A DNA stretch of 64,000 nt from Janthinobacterium sp. GW458P (lineage in GTDB: Bacteria > Pseudomonadota > Gammaproteobacteria > Burkholderiales > Burkholderiaceae_D). Numbering within the stretch: the stretch's first letter is position 1; each line of letters starts with the position of its first letter. The stretch is taken from NCBI RefSeq assembly GCF_002127585.1, contig NZ_NEGZ01000001.1, forward strand, positions 130,345-194,344. Reading direction: 5' to 3'. The translations under genes were made by a program, and so were the position numbers. The notes below the pieces were generated by a model. It saw only the letters and a program-made list of their open reading frames with translations. It did no database searches and was not told the DNA's origin. Shown here piece after piece: positions 20,105-28,955 of this stretch.

Positions 20105-21810
20105 AGGAAACTGTCACTTTCTATTTCCGTGAGTATCGCCGCAAACGCCGTACGCGCCTGCCGGATAACGGCTGGGTCCTGCGTCTCCAGCGCGGCCTGG
20201 AAGTTGGCTGTATGCGCGGCGATGTAGTTGCGCACGTCGCCCAGCGACTGTTCGTACAGGCGGTCCGCGCGCGTGACCAGGGTACGGTTTTCCAGCTGCT
20301 CGCGCGGGTGGATTTTCAGGTCGGCCAGCTCAAGAAAACGCTGTTCAATCTGCTCCGGCGTCATCACGCCGGCATTGTCGCTGATGACCATCTTGTGCCG
20401 TTCCTGCGTGGCCAGCACCGTCACTTCCGCTTCCAGCACGCCGCTGATGTCATAAGTGAAGCGTACGTCAATGCCGATCTCGCCCGCTTTTTTTGGGGGA
20501 ATCGGGAAGCTGATCTTGCCAAGGAAGACGTTATCGGCCACCAGGCGCGACTCGCCCTGGAAGATCGCCACGTTGATTTCCTTCTGGTTGTCGTAGATGG
20601 TGGTGATGTTTTCCGTGCGCGAGACGGGCACCACGGAGTTGCGCTCGATGATGGGCAGGTAATGGCCGCCTTCATACTGATTCGGGCCGATCTGGCGTGA
20701 AATCGAGATGCCCAGGGAATATGGCGCCACGTCTGTCATGACCACCTCGTCCAGCGCGGCGTCGCGCATCTTGAGGCCCGCCTGTACGGCGGCGCCCAGC
20801 GCCACGGCTTCGTCCGGGTCCAGATGGATGGCGGGGAAGCGGCCGAACATGCGCGACACCAGCTTGCGTACCAGCGGCATGCGCGTGGCGCCGCCGGCAA
20901 GCACCACTTCATTCAATTCGGCGGCGCGGATGGTGGCGTCGCGCAGCGCGCGTTCCACGGGCAGGCGCAGGCGCGCCAGCAGCGGTTCGCACAATTGCGC
21001 CAGCTTGTCTTCGCTGATCTCCCAGCTGTATTCCTTGTCCTGGTAGCGCGTGGCCATGCGCACGGACGGCTGGTCCGACAGCAAGCGCTTGGCCCGTTCC
21101 GCCTCGTCGCGCAGCAGCTGTTGCTGGCGCGGGTCCAGCGGGCGGCTGCCGACGGCGCTGCGCAAGCCGCTGTTGTCCAGAAAGGCGTCGACCAGCACGG
21201 TGACGAAGTCTTCGCCCCCTAAAAAATTATCGCCGGCCGAGGCACGCACTTCCATCACGCCCTCGAACAGCTCCAGAATCGACACGTCAAAGGTGCCGCC
21301 GCCCAGGTCGAAGACGAGGAATTTGCTTTCCTGTTCCTTGTCGCGGATGCCGTAGGCCAGTGCGGCAGCCGTCGGTTCGTTGAGCAAACGCTCCACGCGC
21401 AGGCCCGCCAGCTGGCCAGCGATGCGCGTGGCCTTGCGCTGTGCATCGCTGAAATACGCGGGCACGGTGATGATGGCCTCTTCGACTTTGTGGCCGAGGA
21501 AGGCTTCCGCATCTTCCTTCAGTGCGCGAAGCACCATCGATGACAGCTCTTCCGGACGGAATTGCTGGGTGCCGAGGACGATCTTCTTTTCGCTGCCCAT
21601 ATAGCGCTTGAAGACGGCCGCCGTCAGTTGCGGGTGGGTCTGCAGGCGTTCGCGCGCGGCGCGGCCCACCAGCACGGTGCCGTCGTCGTCGATGCTCACG
21701 CACGATGGCGTCAGGTGTTCGCCCAGTGCGTTCGGGATGATGGATGCCTTGCCGTCGCGCCAGATGGCGACCAGGCTGTTGGTGGTGCCGAGGTCGATGC
21801 CGATGATCAT
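20101..21810 (-). CDS. hscC: Hsp70-family chaperone HscC
   Basis: A 569-residue Hsp70. The ATPase domain (about 1-360) has IGIDLGTTNSLVAIW, the VEEAIITVPAYFSDAQRKAT stretch, LNEPTAAALAYG and LVFDLGGGTFDVSILE. The substrate-binding domain (about 370-495) is followed by a lid shorter than in DnaK (about 638 residues in total), which is typical of HscC. It overlaps the parE stop by one base and the first J-like gene by four. The block parE-hscC-J-J-parC therefore reads as one operon. HscC is a specialised chaperone with few known clients; a link to topoisomerase IV assembly is only a positional guess. Confidence 0.88.
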   Translation of the reverse strand: MIIGIDLGTTNSLVAIWRDGKASIIPNALGEHLTPSCVSIDDDGTVLVGRAARERLQTHPQLTAAVFKRYMGSEKKIVLGTQQFRPEELSSMVLRALKEDAEAFLGHKVEEAIITVPAYFSDAQRKATRIAGQLAGLRVERLLNEPTAAALAYGIRDKEQESKFLVFDLGGGTFDVSILELFEGVMEVRASAGDNFLGGEDFVTVLVDAFLDNSGLRSAVGSRPLDPRQQQLLRDEAERAKRLLSDQPSVRMATRYQDKEYSWEISEDKLAQLCEPLLARLRLPVERALRDATIRAAELNEVVLAGGATRMPLVRKLVSRMFGRFPAIHLDPDEAVALGAAVQAGLKMRDAALDEVVMTDVAPYSLGISISRQIGPNQYEGGHYLPIIERNSVVPVSRTENITTIYDNQKEINVAIFQGESRLVADNVFLGKISFPIPPKKAGEIGIDVRFTYDISGVLEAEVTVLATQERHKMVISDNAGVMTPEQIEQRFLELADLKIHPREQLENRTLVTRADRLYEQSLGDVRNYIAAHTANFQAALETQDPAVIRQARTAFAAILTEIESDSFL

Positions 21811-23807
21811 CAGATATCCGCCTCCGCTTCATTGCCGTGCTCTTCGATCCAGGCGCGGCGTCCGGCCGCTTCGCCTTTGCCCATCAGCATATTGAAGCGG
21901 GCGGCGGAGGCCATGTGGTCGATTTCGCCCAGGGTCACTGGCAGCAGGCGGCGCGTGTCCGGATTCATCGTCGTTTCCCACAACTGTTCGGCATTCATCT
22001 CGCCCAGGCCCTTGAAGCGCGAGATGGACCAGGCGCCCTGTTTCACGCCTTCCTTGCGCAGCTTGTCTTCGATGGCGACCAGTTCGCCGTCGTCGAGCGC
22101 GTAGATTTTCTGGATCGGTTTTTTGCCGCGCGCGGGCGCATCGACGCGGTACAGAGGCGGGCGGGCAATGCAGATGTGCCCTTTATTGATCAGCGCCGGG
22201 AAATGCTTGAAGAACAGGGTCAGCAGCAGTACCTGGATGTGCGAGCCGTCCACGTCCGCGTCCGAGAGGATGCAGATCTTGCCGTAGCGCAGGCCGGACA
22301 GGTCGGGCGAGTCGCCGATGCTGTGCGGATCGACGCCGATGGCCACGGCGATATCGTGGATCTCGTTATTGGCGAACAGGCGGTCGCGGTCTGTTTCCCA
22401 CGAGTTCAATACCTTGCCGCGCAGGGGCAGGATGGCCTGGAATTCCTTGTCGCGCCCCATCTTGGCCGAACCGCCCGCCGAGTCGCCCTCGACGAGGAAC
22501 AGTTCATTGCGCGCGATGTCCGATGATTCGCAGTCGGTCAGCTTGCCCGGCAACACGGCGACGCCCGAGGATTTTTTCTTTTCCACTTTTTGCAGTGAGC
22601 GCTGGCGCGATTGCGCCTGCTTGATGACCAGTTCGGCCAGCTTCTTGCCGTAGTCGACGTGCTGGTTCAGCCACAGCTCCAGCGGCGGCTTGGTGAAGGT
22701 CGAGACCAGGCGCACGGCGTCGCGCGAGTTCAGGCGTTCCTTGATCTGGCCCTGGAATTGCGGATCCAGCACTTTTGCCGACAGCACGAACGATGCGCGC
22801 GCGAACACGTCTTCCGGCAGCAGTTTCACGCCCTTGGGCAGCAGCGAGTGCATTTCGACGAAGTTTTTCACGGCGCCGAACAGGCCGTCGCGCAAACCCG
22901 ATTCGTGTGTGCCGCCGTTCGAGGTGGGAATCAGGTTGACGTACGATTCGCGCACGATGGCGCCTTCTTCCGTCCACGCCACTACCCAGGCCGCGCCTTC
23001 GCCTTCGGCAAAGCCTTCCGAGTCCGGGCCCGCGTATTGCGCGCCTTCGAACAGGGGAATCAGGGTTTCGCCATTCGATACCTGCGCCAGCGTTTCGGTC
23101 AGGTAGCCGCGCAAGCCTTCCGCGTATTGCCAGGTCTGCGTATCGCCGGTCTTCGCGTTGGTCAGGGTGACGGTCACGCCGGGCAGCAGCACGGCTTTCG
23201 AGCGCAGCAGGCGCTGCAGCTCCGTTTGCGAGATATTCGGCGAATCAAAGTATTTTGCATCGGGCCAGGCGGTGACGCGCGTGCCGGATTTTTTTCCGTC
23301 GCGCGGGGCGGGACGGGAACTCAGGGGCTCGATCACGTCGCCGTTGGCAAACACCATGTGATGCAGGCCGTTGCCGTCGCTTTCCTTGCGCCAGACGGTG
23401 ATTTCCAGGCGCGAGGACAGCGCATTGGTGACGGACACGCCGACGCCGTGCAGACCCCCTGAAAACGCGTAGGCGCCGCCCGAACCTTTATCGAATTTGC
23501 CGCCCGCGTGCAGCCTTGTAAACACGATTTCCACCGTCGGCACGCCTTCTTCCGGGTGCAGGCCGACGGGAATGCCGCGGCCATTGTCTTCGACGGTGAT
23601 GCTGCCATCCGTGTTTTGCGTCACGGCGATATGCGTGCAATGACCTCCCAGCGCCTCGTCGGAGGCATTGTCGATCACTTCCTGAATGATGTGCAGCGGA
23701 TTTTCAGTGCGGGTGTACATCCCCGGGCGCTGCTTGACGGGTTCCAGTCCTTTCAGGACACGGATGGATGATTCGCTGTAGTCGGATGCTGGTTTTTTAG
23801 TGGCCAT
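21810..23807 (-). CDS. parE: DNA topoisomerase IV subunit B
   Basis: A 665-residue ATPase subunit of topoisomerase IV. It has the N-terminal GHKL fold (EVIDNASDEALGGH, the Bergerat motif, and later DNGRGIPVG), the transducer domain, and a TOPRIM domain with VEGDSAGGSAKMGRDKEFQAI and DADVDGSHI binding the metal. The order of these blocks and the length match ParE rather than GyrB, which carries an extra insert in many gammaproteobacteria. It is the first gene of the operon ending with parC. A LexA-like palindrome lies about 80 bases upstream of its start. Confidence 0.95.
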   Translation of the reverse strand: MATKKPASDYSESSIRVLKGLEPVKQRPGMYTRTENPLHIIQEVIDNASDEALGGHCTHIAVTQNTDGSITVEDNGRGIPVGLHPEEGVPTVEIVFTRLHAGGKFDKGSGGAYAFSGGLHGVGVSVTNALSSRLEITVWRKESDGNGLHHMVFANGDVIEPLSSRPAPRDGKKSGTRVTAWPDAKYFDSPNISQTELQRLLRSKAVLLPGVTVTLTNAKTGDTQTWQYAEGLRGYLTETLAQVSNGETLIPLFEGAQYAGPDSEGFAEGEGAAWVVAWTEEGAIVRESYVNLIPTSNGGTHESGLRDGLFGAVKNFVEMHSLLPKGVKLLPEDVFARASFVLSAKVLDPQFQGQIKERLNSRDAVRLVSTFTKPPLELWLNQHVDYGKKLAELVIKQAQSRQRSLQKVEKKKSSGVAVLPGKLTDCESSDIARNELFLVEGDSAGGSAKMGRDKEFQAILPLRGKVLNSWETDRDRLFANNEIHDIAVAIGVDPHSIGDSPDLSGLRYGKICILSDADVDGSHIQVLLLTLFFKHFPALINKGHICIARPPLYRVDAPARGKKPIQKIYALDDGELVAIEDKLRKEGVKQGAWSISRFKGLGEMNAEQLWETTMNPDTRRLLPVTLGEIDHMASAARFNMLMGKGEAAGRRAWIEEHGNEAEADI

Positions 23808-23885
23808 ACGTGTTCAAGCTAAGTAAAGACAGTGGTTGGAACGCCAGGCCTGGGCACTGCGGGGCGCAATGACAACGGCGGCGAT

Positions 23886-23905
23886 AACTGTATGAATATA
23901 CAGTA
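23886..23905. promoter_or_regulatory. LexA-like SOS box upstream of parE
   Basis: The palindrome CTGT-ATGAATAT-ACAG (23888-23903) is flanked by AA and TA. It fits the CTGT-N8-ACAG LexA consensus of enterobacteria and many betaproteobacteria, with an almost pure A/T core in otherwise G/C-rich DNA. Its centre is about 88 bases before the parE ATG. The nearest plus-strand gene start is almost 280 bases away, so parE is the likelier target. Confidence 0.5.
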
Positions 23906-24081
23906 TATCCCGTCCAGCGTCACTGGGGGAGGGCAGTGCGGCAGGCATGGCGTCCTTGTGCGGACGCTCGCGCATTCTATCTTGTCCTGCGAGCAATAGC
24001 GCTACTCCAAGGCAACAACAGTGCGCTGCGCGCGTGATTTTGCGTCAATTGTGAAGGATTTTATGCGGTAAAGCCGCCGTT

Positions 24082-24098
24082 TTTACATCTTGTTTACA
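24082..24098 (+). promoter_or_regulatory. Probable KdpE binding site of the kdp promoter
   Basis: TTTACA-TCTTG-TTTACA is a direct hexamer repeat with 5-base spacing. It resembles the E. coli KdpE site (TTTATA-N5-TTTACA). It lies about 85 bases before the first small ORF of the kdp operon, where an activator site would be expected. Confidence 0.55.
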
Positions 24099-24181
24099 GC
24101 CCCTTCCCCAGTCTTTACGAATTTTTTAGACCCTTTTGGCTAATCTGCTCACTATCAAAACAAACCTGAATGAGGGTGGGA

Positions 24182-24274
24182 ATGGATCTCGTGTATCTGG
24201 GCTTGATTGCCGTGTTTTTCGTCGTGGCGGCCGGCTTTGCCGTGGCCTGCGACAAACTGGGGAGCGTCAAATGA
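24182..24274 (+). CDS. Tiny single-helix membrane protein preceding kdpF
   Basis: A 30-residue peptide (start [13 protein letters not shown], end CDKLGSVK) with one hydrophobic helix at about 3-22. GGTGGGA lies just before the ATG. Its stop overlaps the kdpF start (ATGA), so the two are translationally coupled. Similar small ORFs sit before kdpF in other proteobacteria as far as I recall, usually unannotated. It is separate from kdpF, which follows. It may be an additional small subunit or a leader peptide. Confidence 0.6.
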   Translation: MDLVYLGLIAVFFVVAAGFAVACDKLGSVK

Positions 24275-24360
24275 ATGCCTTTTATGTGCTGGGCGCCGTC
24301 GTGTCGGCCGGTTTGCTCGTGTATTTGCTGGTGGCGCTGCTGAAGGCGGAGGAGCTGTGA
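24271..24360 (+). CDS. kdpF: K+-transporting ATPase small subunit KdpF
   Basis: A 29-residue single-helix protein (start [20 protein letters not shown], ending LLKAEEL), matching KdpF in length, hydrophobic profile and tail. KdpF stabilises the KdpABC complex in the inner membrane. Its ATG overlaps the stop of the preceding 30-codon ORF, and its final base is the first base of the kdpA start. Confidence 0.85.
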   Translation: MNAFYVLGAVVSAGLLVYLLVALLKAEEL

Positions 24361-26165
24361 TGACGACGCAATCGATATTGTTACTGGTGGCCTTCCTGGC
24401 CGTGCTGCTGGCCGCCGGCTATCCGCTGGGCCTGTACATGGCCAGGGTGGCTGGCGACGGCCCCGTGCGCGGCCTGGGCTGGCTGCAAAAGCTGGAAAAC
24501 CTGCTGTACCGCTGGTCCGGCCTGCCCGCCGACAAGGCCATGGGCTGGAAAAGCTATGCCATCGCCCTGATCGTCTTCAATACCGTGGGCGCCGTCTTCG
24601 TCTACGGCCTGCAGCGCCTGCAGGGCTTCCTGCCACTCAATCCGCAGGGTCTCGGCGCCGTCAGCCCCGATTCCTCGTTCAACACCACCGTCAGCTTCGT
24701 CGCCAATACCAACTGGCAGGGCTACGGCGGCGAACAGACCATGAGCTACCTGACACAGATGCTGGGCATGGCGTGCCAGAACTTCTTTTCGGCGGCCACC
24801 GGCATCGCCGTGATTTTCGCGCTGTTGCGCGGTTTCGCCTCGCGCTCGGGCAAATCGATCGGCAATTTCTGGGTCGACCTGGTGCGCTCGACCCTGTACA
24901 TCCTGTTGCCGCTGTCGCTGGCGCTGTCCGTCGTCTTCATGGGCGAAGGCATGATCCAGAATTTTTCCGCCTACAAGGAAGTGACCCTGCTCGATCACGT
25001 GGCGTATGCAACGCCGAAAGTGACGGCTGACGGCCAGCCGGTGCTGGACGCGGCCGGCAAACCCGTGATGGAAGCGCAAGTGGCGGCAACGCAGACGATC
25101 GCCATGGGGCCCGTTGCGTCGCAGGAGTCGATCAAACTGCTGGGTACCAACGGCGGCGGCTTCTTCAATGCCAATTCCTCGCACCCGTACGAAAACCCGA
25201 CCGTGCTGTCGAACTTCCTGCAGATGCTGGCCATTTTCATCATTCCCGCCGGCCTGTGCTTCACGTTCGGCCGCATGGTGGGCGACCTGCGCCAGGGCTG
25301 GGCCGTGCTGGCCGCGATGACCTTGATTTTTGTCGTCATGACGGCTGGCGTGATGAGCGCCGAGCAACAGGCCAATCCCGCCCTGCAAGCCTTGGGTGTA
25401 GACCAGCAGGCCAGCAGCCTGCAATCGGGCGGCAATATGGAAGGCAAGGAAACGCGCTTCGGCATCAGCTCCTCGACCCTGTTCGCGGCAGTGACGACGG
25501 CCGCATCGTGCGGCGCCGTCAATTCCATGCACGACTCCTACATGCCACTGGGCGGCATGGTGCCGCTGCTGCTGATGCAGTTCGGCGAAGTGATTTTCGG
25601 CGGCGTGGGCACGGGCCTGTACGGCATGCTGATGTTCGCCATCCTGGCCGTCTTCATCGCCGGCCTGATGATAGGCCGCACGCCTGAATACCTGGGCAAG
25701 AAAATCCAGGCCTATGAAATGAAGATGGTGTCGCTGGCCATCCTGGTCACGCCAGCGCTCGTATTGACGGGCACGGCGATTGCCGTGATGGTCGAACCGG
25801 GCAAGATCGGCGTGGCCAATCCGGGCGCGCACGGTTTCTCGGAGATCCTGTACGCCTTCACCTCGGCGGCCAACAACAACGGCAGTGCCTTTGCCGGCCT
25901 GTCCGCCAATACGCCGTTTTATAACGTGATGCTGGCGATCGCCATGTGGTTCGGCCGCTTCGGCGTGATCGTGCCAGTGCTGGCGGTGGCCGGTTCGCTG
26001 GCGGCCAAGCAGCGCCTGTCGGCCAATGCCGGCACCATGCCCACGCACGGTCCCATGTTTATCGGCCTGCTGATCGGCGTTGTCGTGCTGGTTGGTGTAT
26101 TGAATTACGTTCCCGCGCTGGCCCTGGGCCCGATCGTCGAACACCTGCAACTTTTCATAAAATAA
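24360..26165 (+). CDS. kdpA: K+-transporting ATPase channel-like subunit KdpA
   Basis: A 601-residue membrane protein that selects and binds K+ in the high-affinity Kdp pump. About ten helices are visible. The four degenerate selectivity-loop regions are present, including [19 protein letters not shown] and a later [13 protein letters not shown]. The ATG at 24360 overlaps the kdpF stop (TGATG), and the protein then begins [15 protein letters not shown] as in the family. Possible earlier starts lie inside kdpF and its leader ORF and are not used. Confidence 0.96.
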   Translation: MTTQSILLLVAFLAVLLAAGYPLGLYMARVAGDGPVRGLGWLQKLENLLYRWSGLPADKAMGWKSYAIALIVFNTVGAVFVYGLQRLQGFLPLNPQGLGAVSPDSSFNTTVSFVANTNWQGYGGEQTMSYLTQMLGMACQNFFSAATGIAVIFALLRGFASRSGKSIGNFWVDLVRSTLYILLPLSLALSVVFMGEGMIQNFSAYKEVTLLDHVAYATPKVTADGQPVLDAAGKPVMEAQVAATQTIAMGPVASQESIKLLGTNGGGFFNANSSHPYENPTVLSNFLQMLAIFIIPAGLCFTFGRMVGDLRQGWAVLAAMTLIFVVMTAGVMSAEQQANPALQALGVDQQASSLQSGGNMEGKETRFGISSSTLFAAVTTAASCGAVNSMHDSYMPLGGMVPLLLMQFGEVIFGGVGTGLYGMLMFAILAVFIAGLMIGRTPEYLGKKIQAYEMKMVSLAILVTPALVLTGTAIAVMVEPGKIGVANPGAHGFSEILYAFTSAANNNGSAFAGLSANTPFYNVMLAIAMWFGRFGVIVPVLAVAGSLAAKQRLSANAGTMPTHGPMFIGLLIGVVVLVGVLNYVPALALGPIVEHLQLFIK

Positions 26166-26174
26166 GAGGCTACC

Positions 26175-28253
26175 ATGTCACGCACAAGCCTGACCTTGTT
26201 CGACTCCGCATTGATCGGCCCCGCCGTCGTCGATGCATTCAAAAAACTCGACCCGCGCACACAGTGGCGCAGCCCAGTGATGTTCGTCGTCTACGTGGGC
26301 AGCATTATCACGACCCTGCTGGCCATCCAGGCCCTGAACGGTCAGGGTGAAGCGCCGTTCGGCTTCATCGTTGCCGTCGCCGTGTGGCTGTGGTTTACCG
26401 TGCTCTTCGCGAATTTCGCCGAAGCGCTGGCTGAAGGCCGCAGCAAGGCGCAGGCAGCATCCCTGCGCGCCCTGAAGCAGACGGTGATGGCAAAGAAAAT
26501 GCAAACGCCGAAATACGGCACTTCCTGGCTGCCCACGCCGGCGACCGACCTGCGCAAGGGCATGACCGTGCTGGTCGAGGCAGGCGACGTGATTCCAGCT
26601 GACGGCGAAGTGACGGCCGGCGTGGCCTCCGTCGACGAGAGCGCCATCACGGGGGAGTCGGCGCCCGTCATCCGCGAGTCGGGCGGCGATTTTTCCGCCG
26701 TCACCGGCGGCACCCGCGTGCTGTCGGACTGGCTGCTGGTGCGCGTGTCCGTCAATCCGGGCGAAGCCTTCATTGACCGCATGATCGCCATGGTCGAAGG
26801 CGCCAAGCGCCAGAAGACGCCAAATGAAATCGCCCTGACGATTCTGCTGGTGGCTCTGTCGATCGTCTTCCTGATCGTCACCGTGACCCTGCTGCCGTAC
26901 TCGCTGTTTTCCGTGGCGGCGGCCGGCACCGGCGCACCCGTCAGCATCACGGTATTGATCGCGCTGCTCGTGTGCCTGATCCCGACCACCATCGGCGGTT
27001 TGCTGTCCGCCATCGGCGTGGCCGGCATGAGCCGCATGATGCAGGCCAATGTGATCGCCACCTCGGGCCGCGCCGTGGAAGCGGCGGGCGACGTGGACGT
27101 GCTGTTGCTCGACAAGACGGGCACCATCACCCTGGGCAACCGCCAGGCATCGAGTTTCGTGCCGGCGCCCGGCGTGACGGAGCAGCAGCTGGCCGACGCG
27201 GCGCAACTGGCCTCGCTGGCCGATGAAACGCCGGAAGGGCGCAGCATCGTCGTGCTGGCCAAGCAGAAGTTCAATATCCGCGAACGCGAGATGGCCAGCC
27301 TGCACGCCACGTTTGTCCCGTTCACGGCGCAGACGCGCATGAGCGGCGTGGATATCCCGGCCGGCGAGCATGTGCGCCAGCTGCGCAAGGGAGCGGCCGA
27401 CTCGATGAAAAAGTATGTGGAAGCGCTGGGGCAGCCGTATCCCGATGAAGTGGCGCGCGCCGTTGACGATATCGCCCGCCGCGGCAGCACGCCGCTGGTG
27501 GTGGTCGACGATGGCCGCATCATGGGCGCCGTGGAACTGAAGGATATCGTCAAGGGCGGCATCAAGGAGCGCTTCGCGGAGCTGCGCCGCATGGGTATCA
27601 AGACGGTCATGATCACGGGTGACAACAAGCTGACGGCGGCGGCCATCGCCGCCGAGGCGGGCGTGGACGATTTCCTGGCCGAAGCGACGCCGGAAGACAA
27701 ACTGAAACTTATCCGCAGCTATCAGTCCGAAGGCCGTCTGGTGGCCATGACGGGCGACGGTACCAATGATGCGCCTGCGCTGGCGCAGGCCGACGTGGCC
27801 GTTGCCATGAACTCCGGCACGCAGGCGGCGAAGGAAGCGGGCAATATGGTCGACCTGGACTCGAACCCGACCAAGTTGCTGGAAATCGTAGAAATCGGCA
27901 AACAGATGCTGATGACGCGCGGTTCGCTGACGACGTTCTCGATTTCGAACGACATCGCCAAGTACTTCGCCATCATCCCGGCCGCCTTCGTGGGCACGTA
28001 TCCGCAATTGAAGGCGCTCGACGTCATGCACCTGGCCAGCCCTGCCTCGGCCATCATGTCGGCCGTGATCTTCAATGCACTGATCATCGTCGTGCTCATT
28101 CCGCTGGCGTTGAAGGGCGTGCAATACCGGGCCATCGGCGCGGCCAGCCTGTTGCGCCGCAACCTGCTGATCTACGGCCTGGGCGGCATCATCCTGCCTT
28201 TCATCGGTATCAAGCTGATCGACATGCTGCTGTCCGCACTCAATTTAGTCTAA
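26175..28253 (+). CDS. kdpB: K+-transporting P-type ATPase KdpB
   Basis: A 692-residue P-type ATPase, the energy-coupling subunit of KdpFABC. The actuator domain carries the TGES loop (AITGESAPV). The phosphorylated Asp313 lies in [13 protein letters not shown], and the hinge motif is [22 protein letters not shown]. Seven membrane helices are arranged around these domains. It starts 9 bases after kdpA with an AAGAGG ribosome site. Confidence 0.97.
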   Translation: MSRTSLTLFDSALIGPAVVDAFKKLDPRTQWRSPVMFVVYVGSIITTLLAIQALNGQGEAPFGFIVAVAVWLWFTVLFANFAEALAEGRSKAQAASLRALKQTVMAKKMQTPKYGTSWLPTPATDLRKGMTVLVEAGDVIPADGEVTAGVASVDESAITGESAPVIRESGGDFSAVTGGTRVLSDWLLVRVSVNPGEAFIDRMIAMVEGAKRQKTPNEIALTILLVALSIVFLIVTVTLLPYSLFSVAAAGTGAPVSITVLIALLVCLIPTTIGGLLSAIGVAGMSRMMQANVIATSGRAVEAAGDVDVLLLDKTGTITLGNRQASSFVPAPGVTEQQLADAAQLASLADETPEGRSIVVLAKQKFNIREREMASLHATFVPFTAQTRMSGVDIPAGEHVRQLRKGAADSMKKYVEALGQPYPDEVARAVDDIARRGSTPLVVVDDGRIMGAVELKDIVKGGIKERFAELRRMGIKTVMITGDNKLTAAAIAAEAGVDDFLAEATPEDKLKLIRSYQSEGRLVAMTGDGTNDAPALAQADVAVAMNSGTQAAKEAGNMVDLDSNPTKLLEIVEIGKQMLMTRGSLTTFSISNDIAKYFAIIPAAFVGTYPQLKALDVMHLASPASAIMSAVIFNALIIVVLIPLALKGVQYRAIGAASLLRRNLLIYGLGGIILPFIGIKLIDMLLSALNLV

Positions 28254-28263
28254 AGGAACCACC

Positions 28264-28839
28264 ATGAGCACTATCGTACGTCCCGCCCTGGTCCTGTTTG
28301 CCGCATTGACCGTGATCTGCGGCGTCGTCTATCCGTTTGCCACGGCCGGCATCGGGCAGCTGGCCTTCAACGATGAAGTCAACGGCAGCATCGTCGAACG
28401 TGGTGGCAAGCCCATCGGCTCGACCCTGATCGGCCAGTCGTTCACCTCGCCCAAGTACTTCTGGGGCCGTCCATCGGCCACCGCGCCGATGGCCAATAAC
28501 GGCGCCGGTTCGGGCGGCTCGAACCAGGGGCCGACCAATCCGGCCCTGGTGGACGCCGTCAAGGCGCGCATCGCCGCGCTGAAGGAAGTCGACCCCGGCA
28601 ACACGCGCGCCATCCCCGTCGACCTGGTGACGGCGTCGAGCAGCGGCCTGGATCCGGAAATCAGCCTGGCGGCCGCCCTGTACCAGGCGCCACGCGTGGC
28701 CCGCGTCCGCGCCGTGCCACTGGCGCACGTGGAGAACGCGATCGCCAAGGTGCAGAAAACAGCGTATATCGGCTTTTTCGGCGAACCGCGCGTGAATGTG
28801 CTGGAACTGAATCTGGCGCTCGATGCGGCCGCGAAGTAA
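28264..28839 (+). CDS. kdpC: K+-transporting ATPase subunit KdpC
   Basis: A 191-residue protein with one N-terminal membrane helix (about 7-27) and a periplasmic domain. It has the family signatures GSTLIGQSFTSPKYFWGRPSA and SSSGLDPEISLAAALYQAPRVA. KdpC binds KdpA and supports high-affinity K+ uptake. It follows kdpB by 10 bases with AAAGGAA as ribosome site. Confidence 0.95.
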   Translation: MSTIVRPALVLFAALTVICGVVYPFATAGIGQLAFNDEVNGSIVERGGKPIGSTLIGQSFTSPKYFWGRPSATAPMANNGAGSGGSNQGPTNPALVDAVKARIAALKEVDPGNTRAIPVDLVTASSSGLDPEISLAAALYQAPRVARVRAVPLAHVENAIAKVQKTAYIGFFGEPRVNVLELNLALDAAAK

Positions 28840-28845
28840 GATGAT

Positions 28846-28915
28846 AGCGGGGTCAGTCGATGCGTGATCGGAGCGCGTCTCATCGGGGCGCGCTCCCCCG
28901 CCGGGTCTGACCCTA
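28846..28915. repeat. Dispersed palindromic repeat, copy 1 (kdpC-kdpD gap)
   Basis: About 65 bases begin GGGGTCAGTC and end GGGTCTGACCC, so the ends are complementary. The inner GGAGCGCG and CGCGCTCC arms form a second stem. A closely similar copy lies at 33353-33420. The structure fits a REP/BIME-like mobile hairpin. It fills most of the gap between kdpC and kdpD and may affect the mRNA between pump and sensor genes. Confidence 0.75.
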
Positions 28916-28955
28916 GATTTTGCTTTCAAGTTGGTTTAATTTAAAAAGATGCCCC

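Larger units (their letters stand above)
23808..24181. other. Divergent intergenic region between parE and the kdp operon
   Basis: This 374-base gap holds no convincing gene. The parE side carries a LexA-like palindrome (23886-23905). The kdp side is AT-rich from about 24040 and contains a KdpE-like direct repeat (24082-24098). A 60-codon open frame on the minus strand (23814-23996) begins with TTG, has no ribosome site and lies over the palindrome, so I do not accept it. Confidence 0.6.

Noticed and set aside
23814-23996. A 60-codon minus-strand frame upstream of parE
   Set aside because: Starts with TTG, lacks a ribosome site and covers the LexA-like palindrome; more likely leader DNA.
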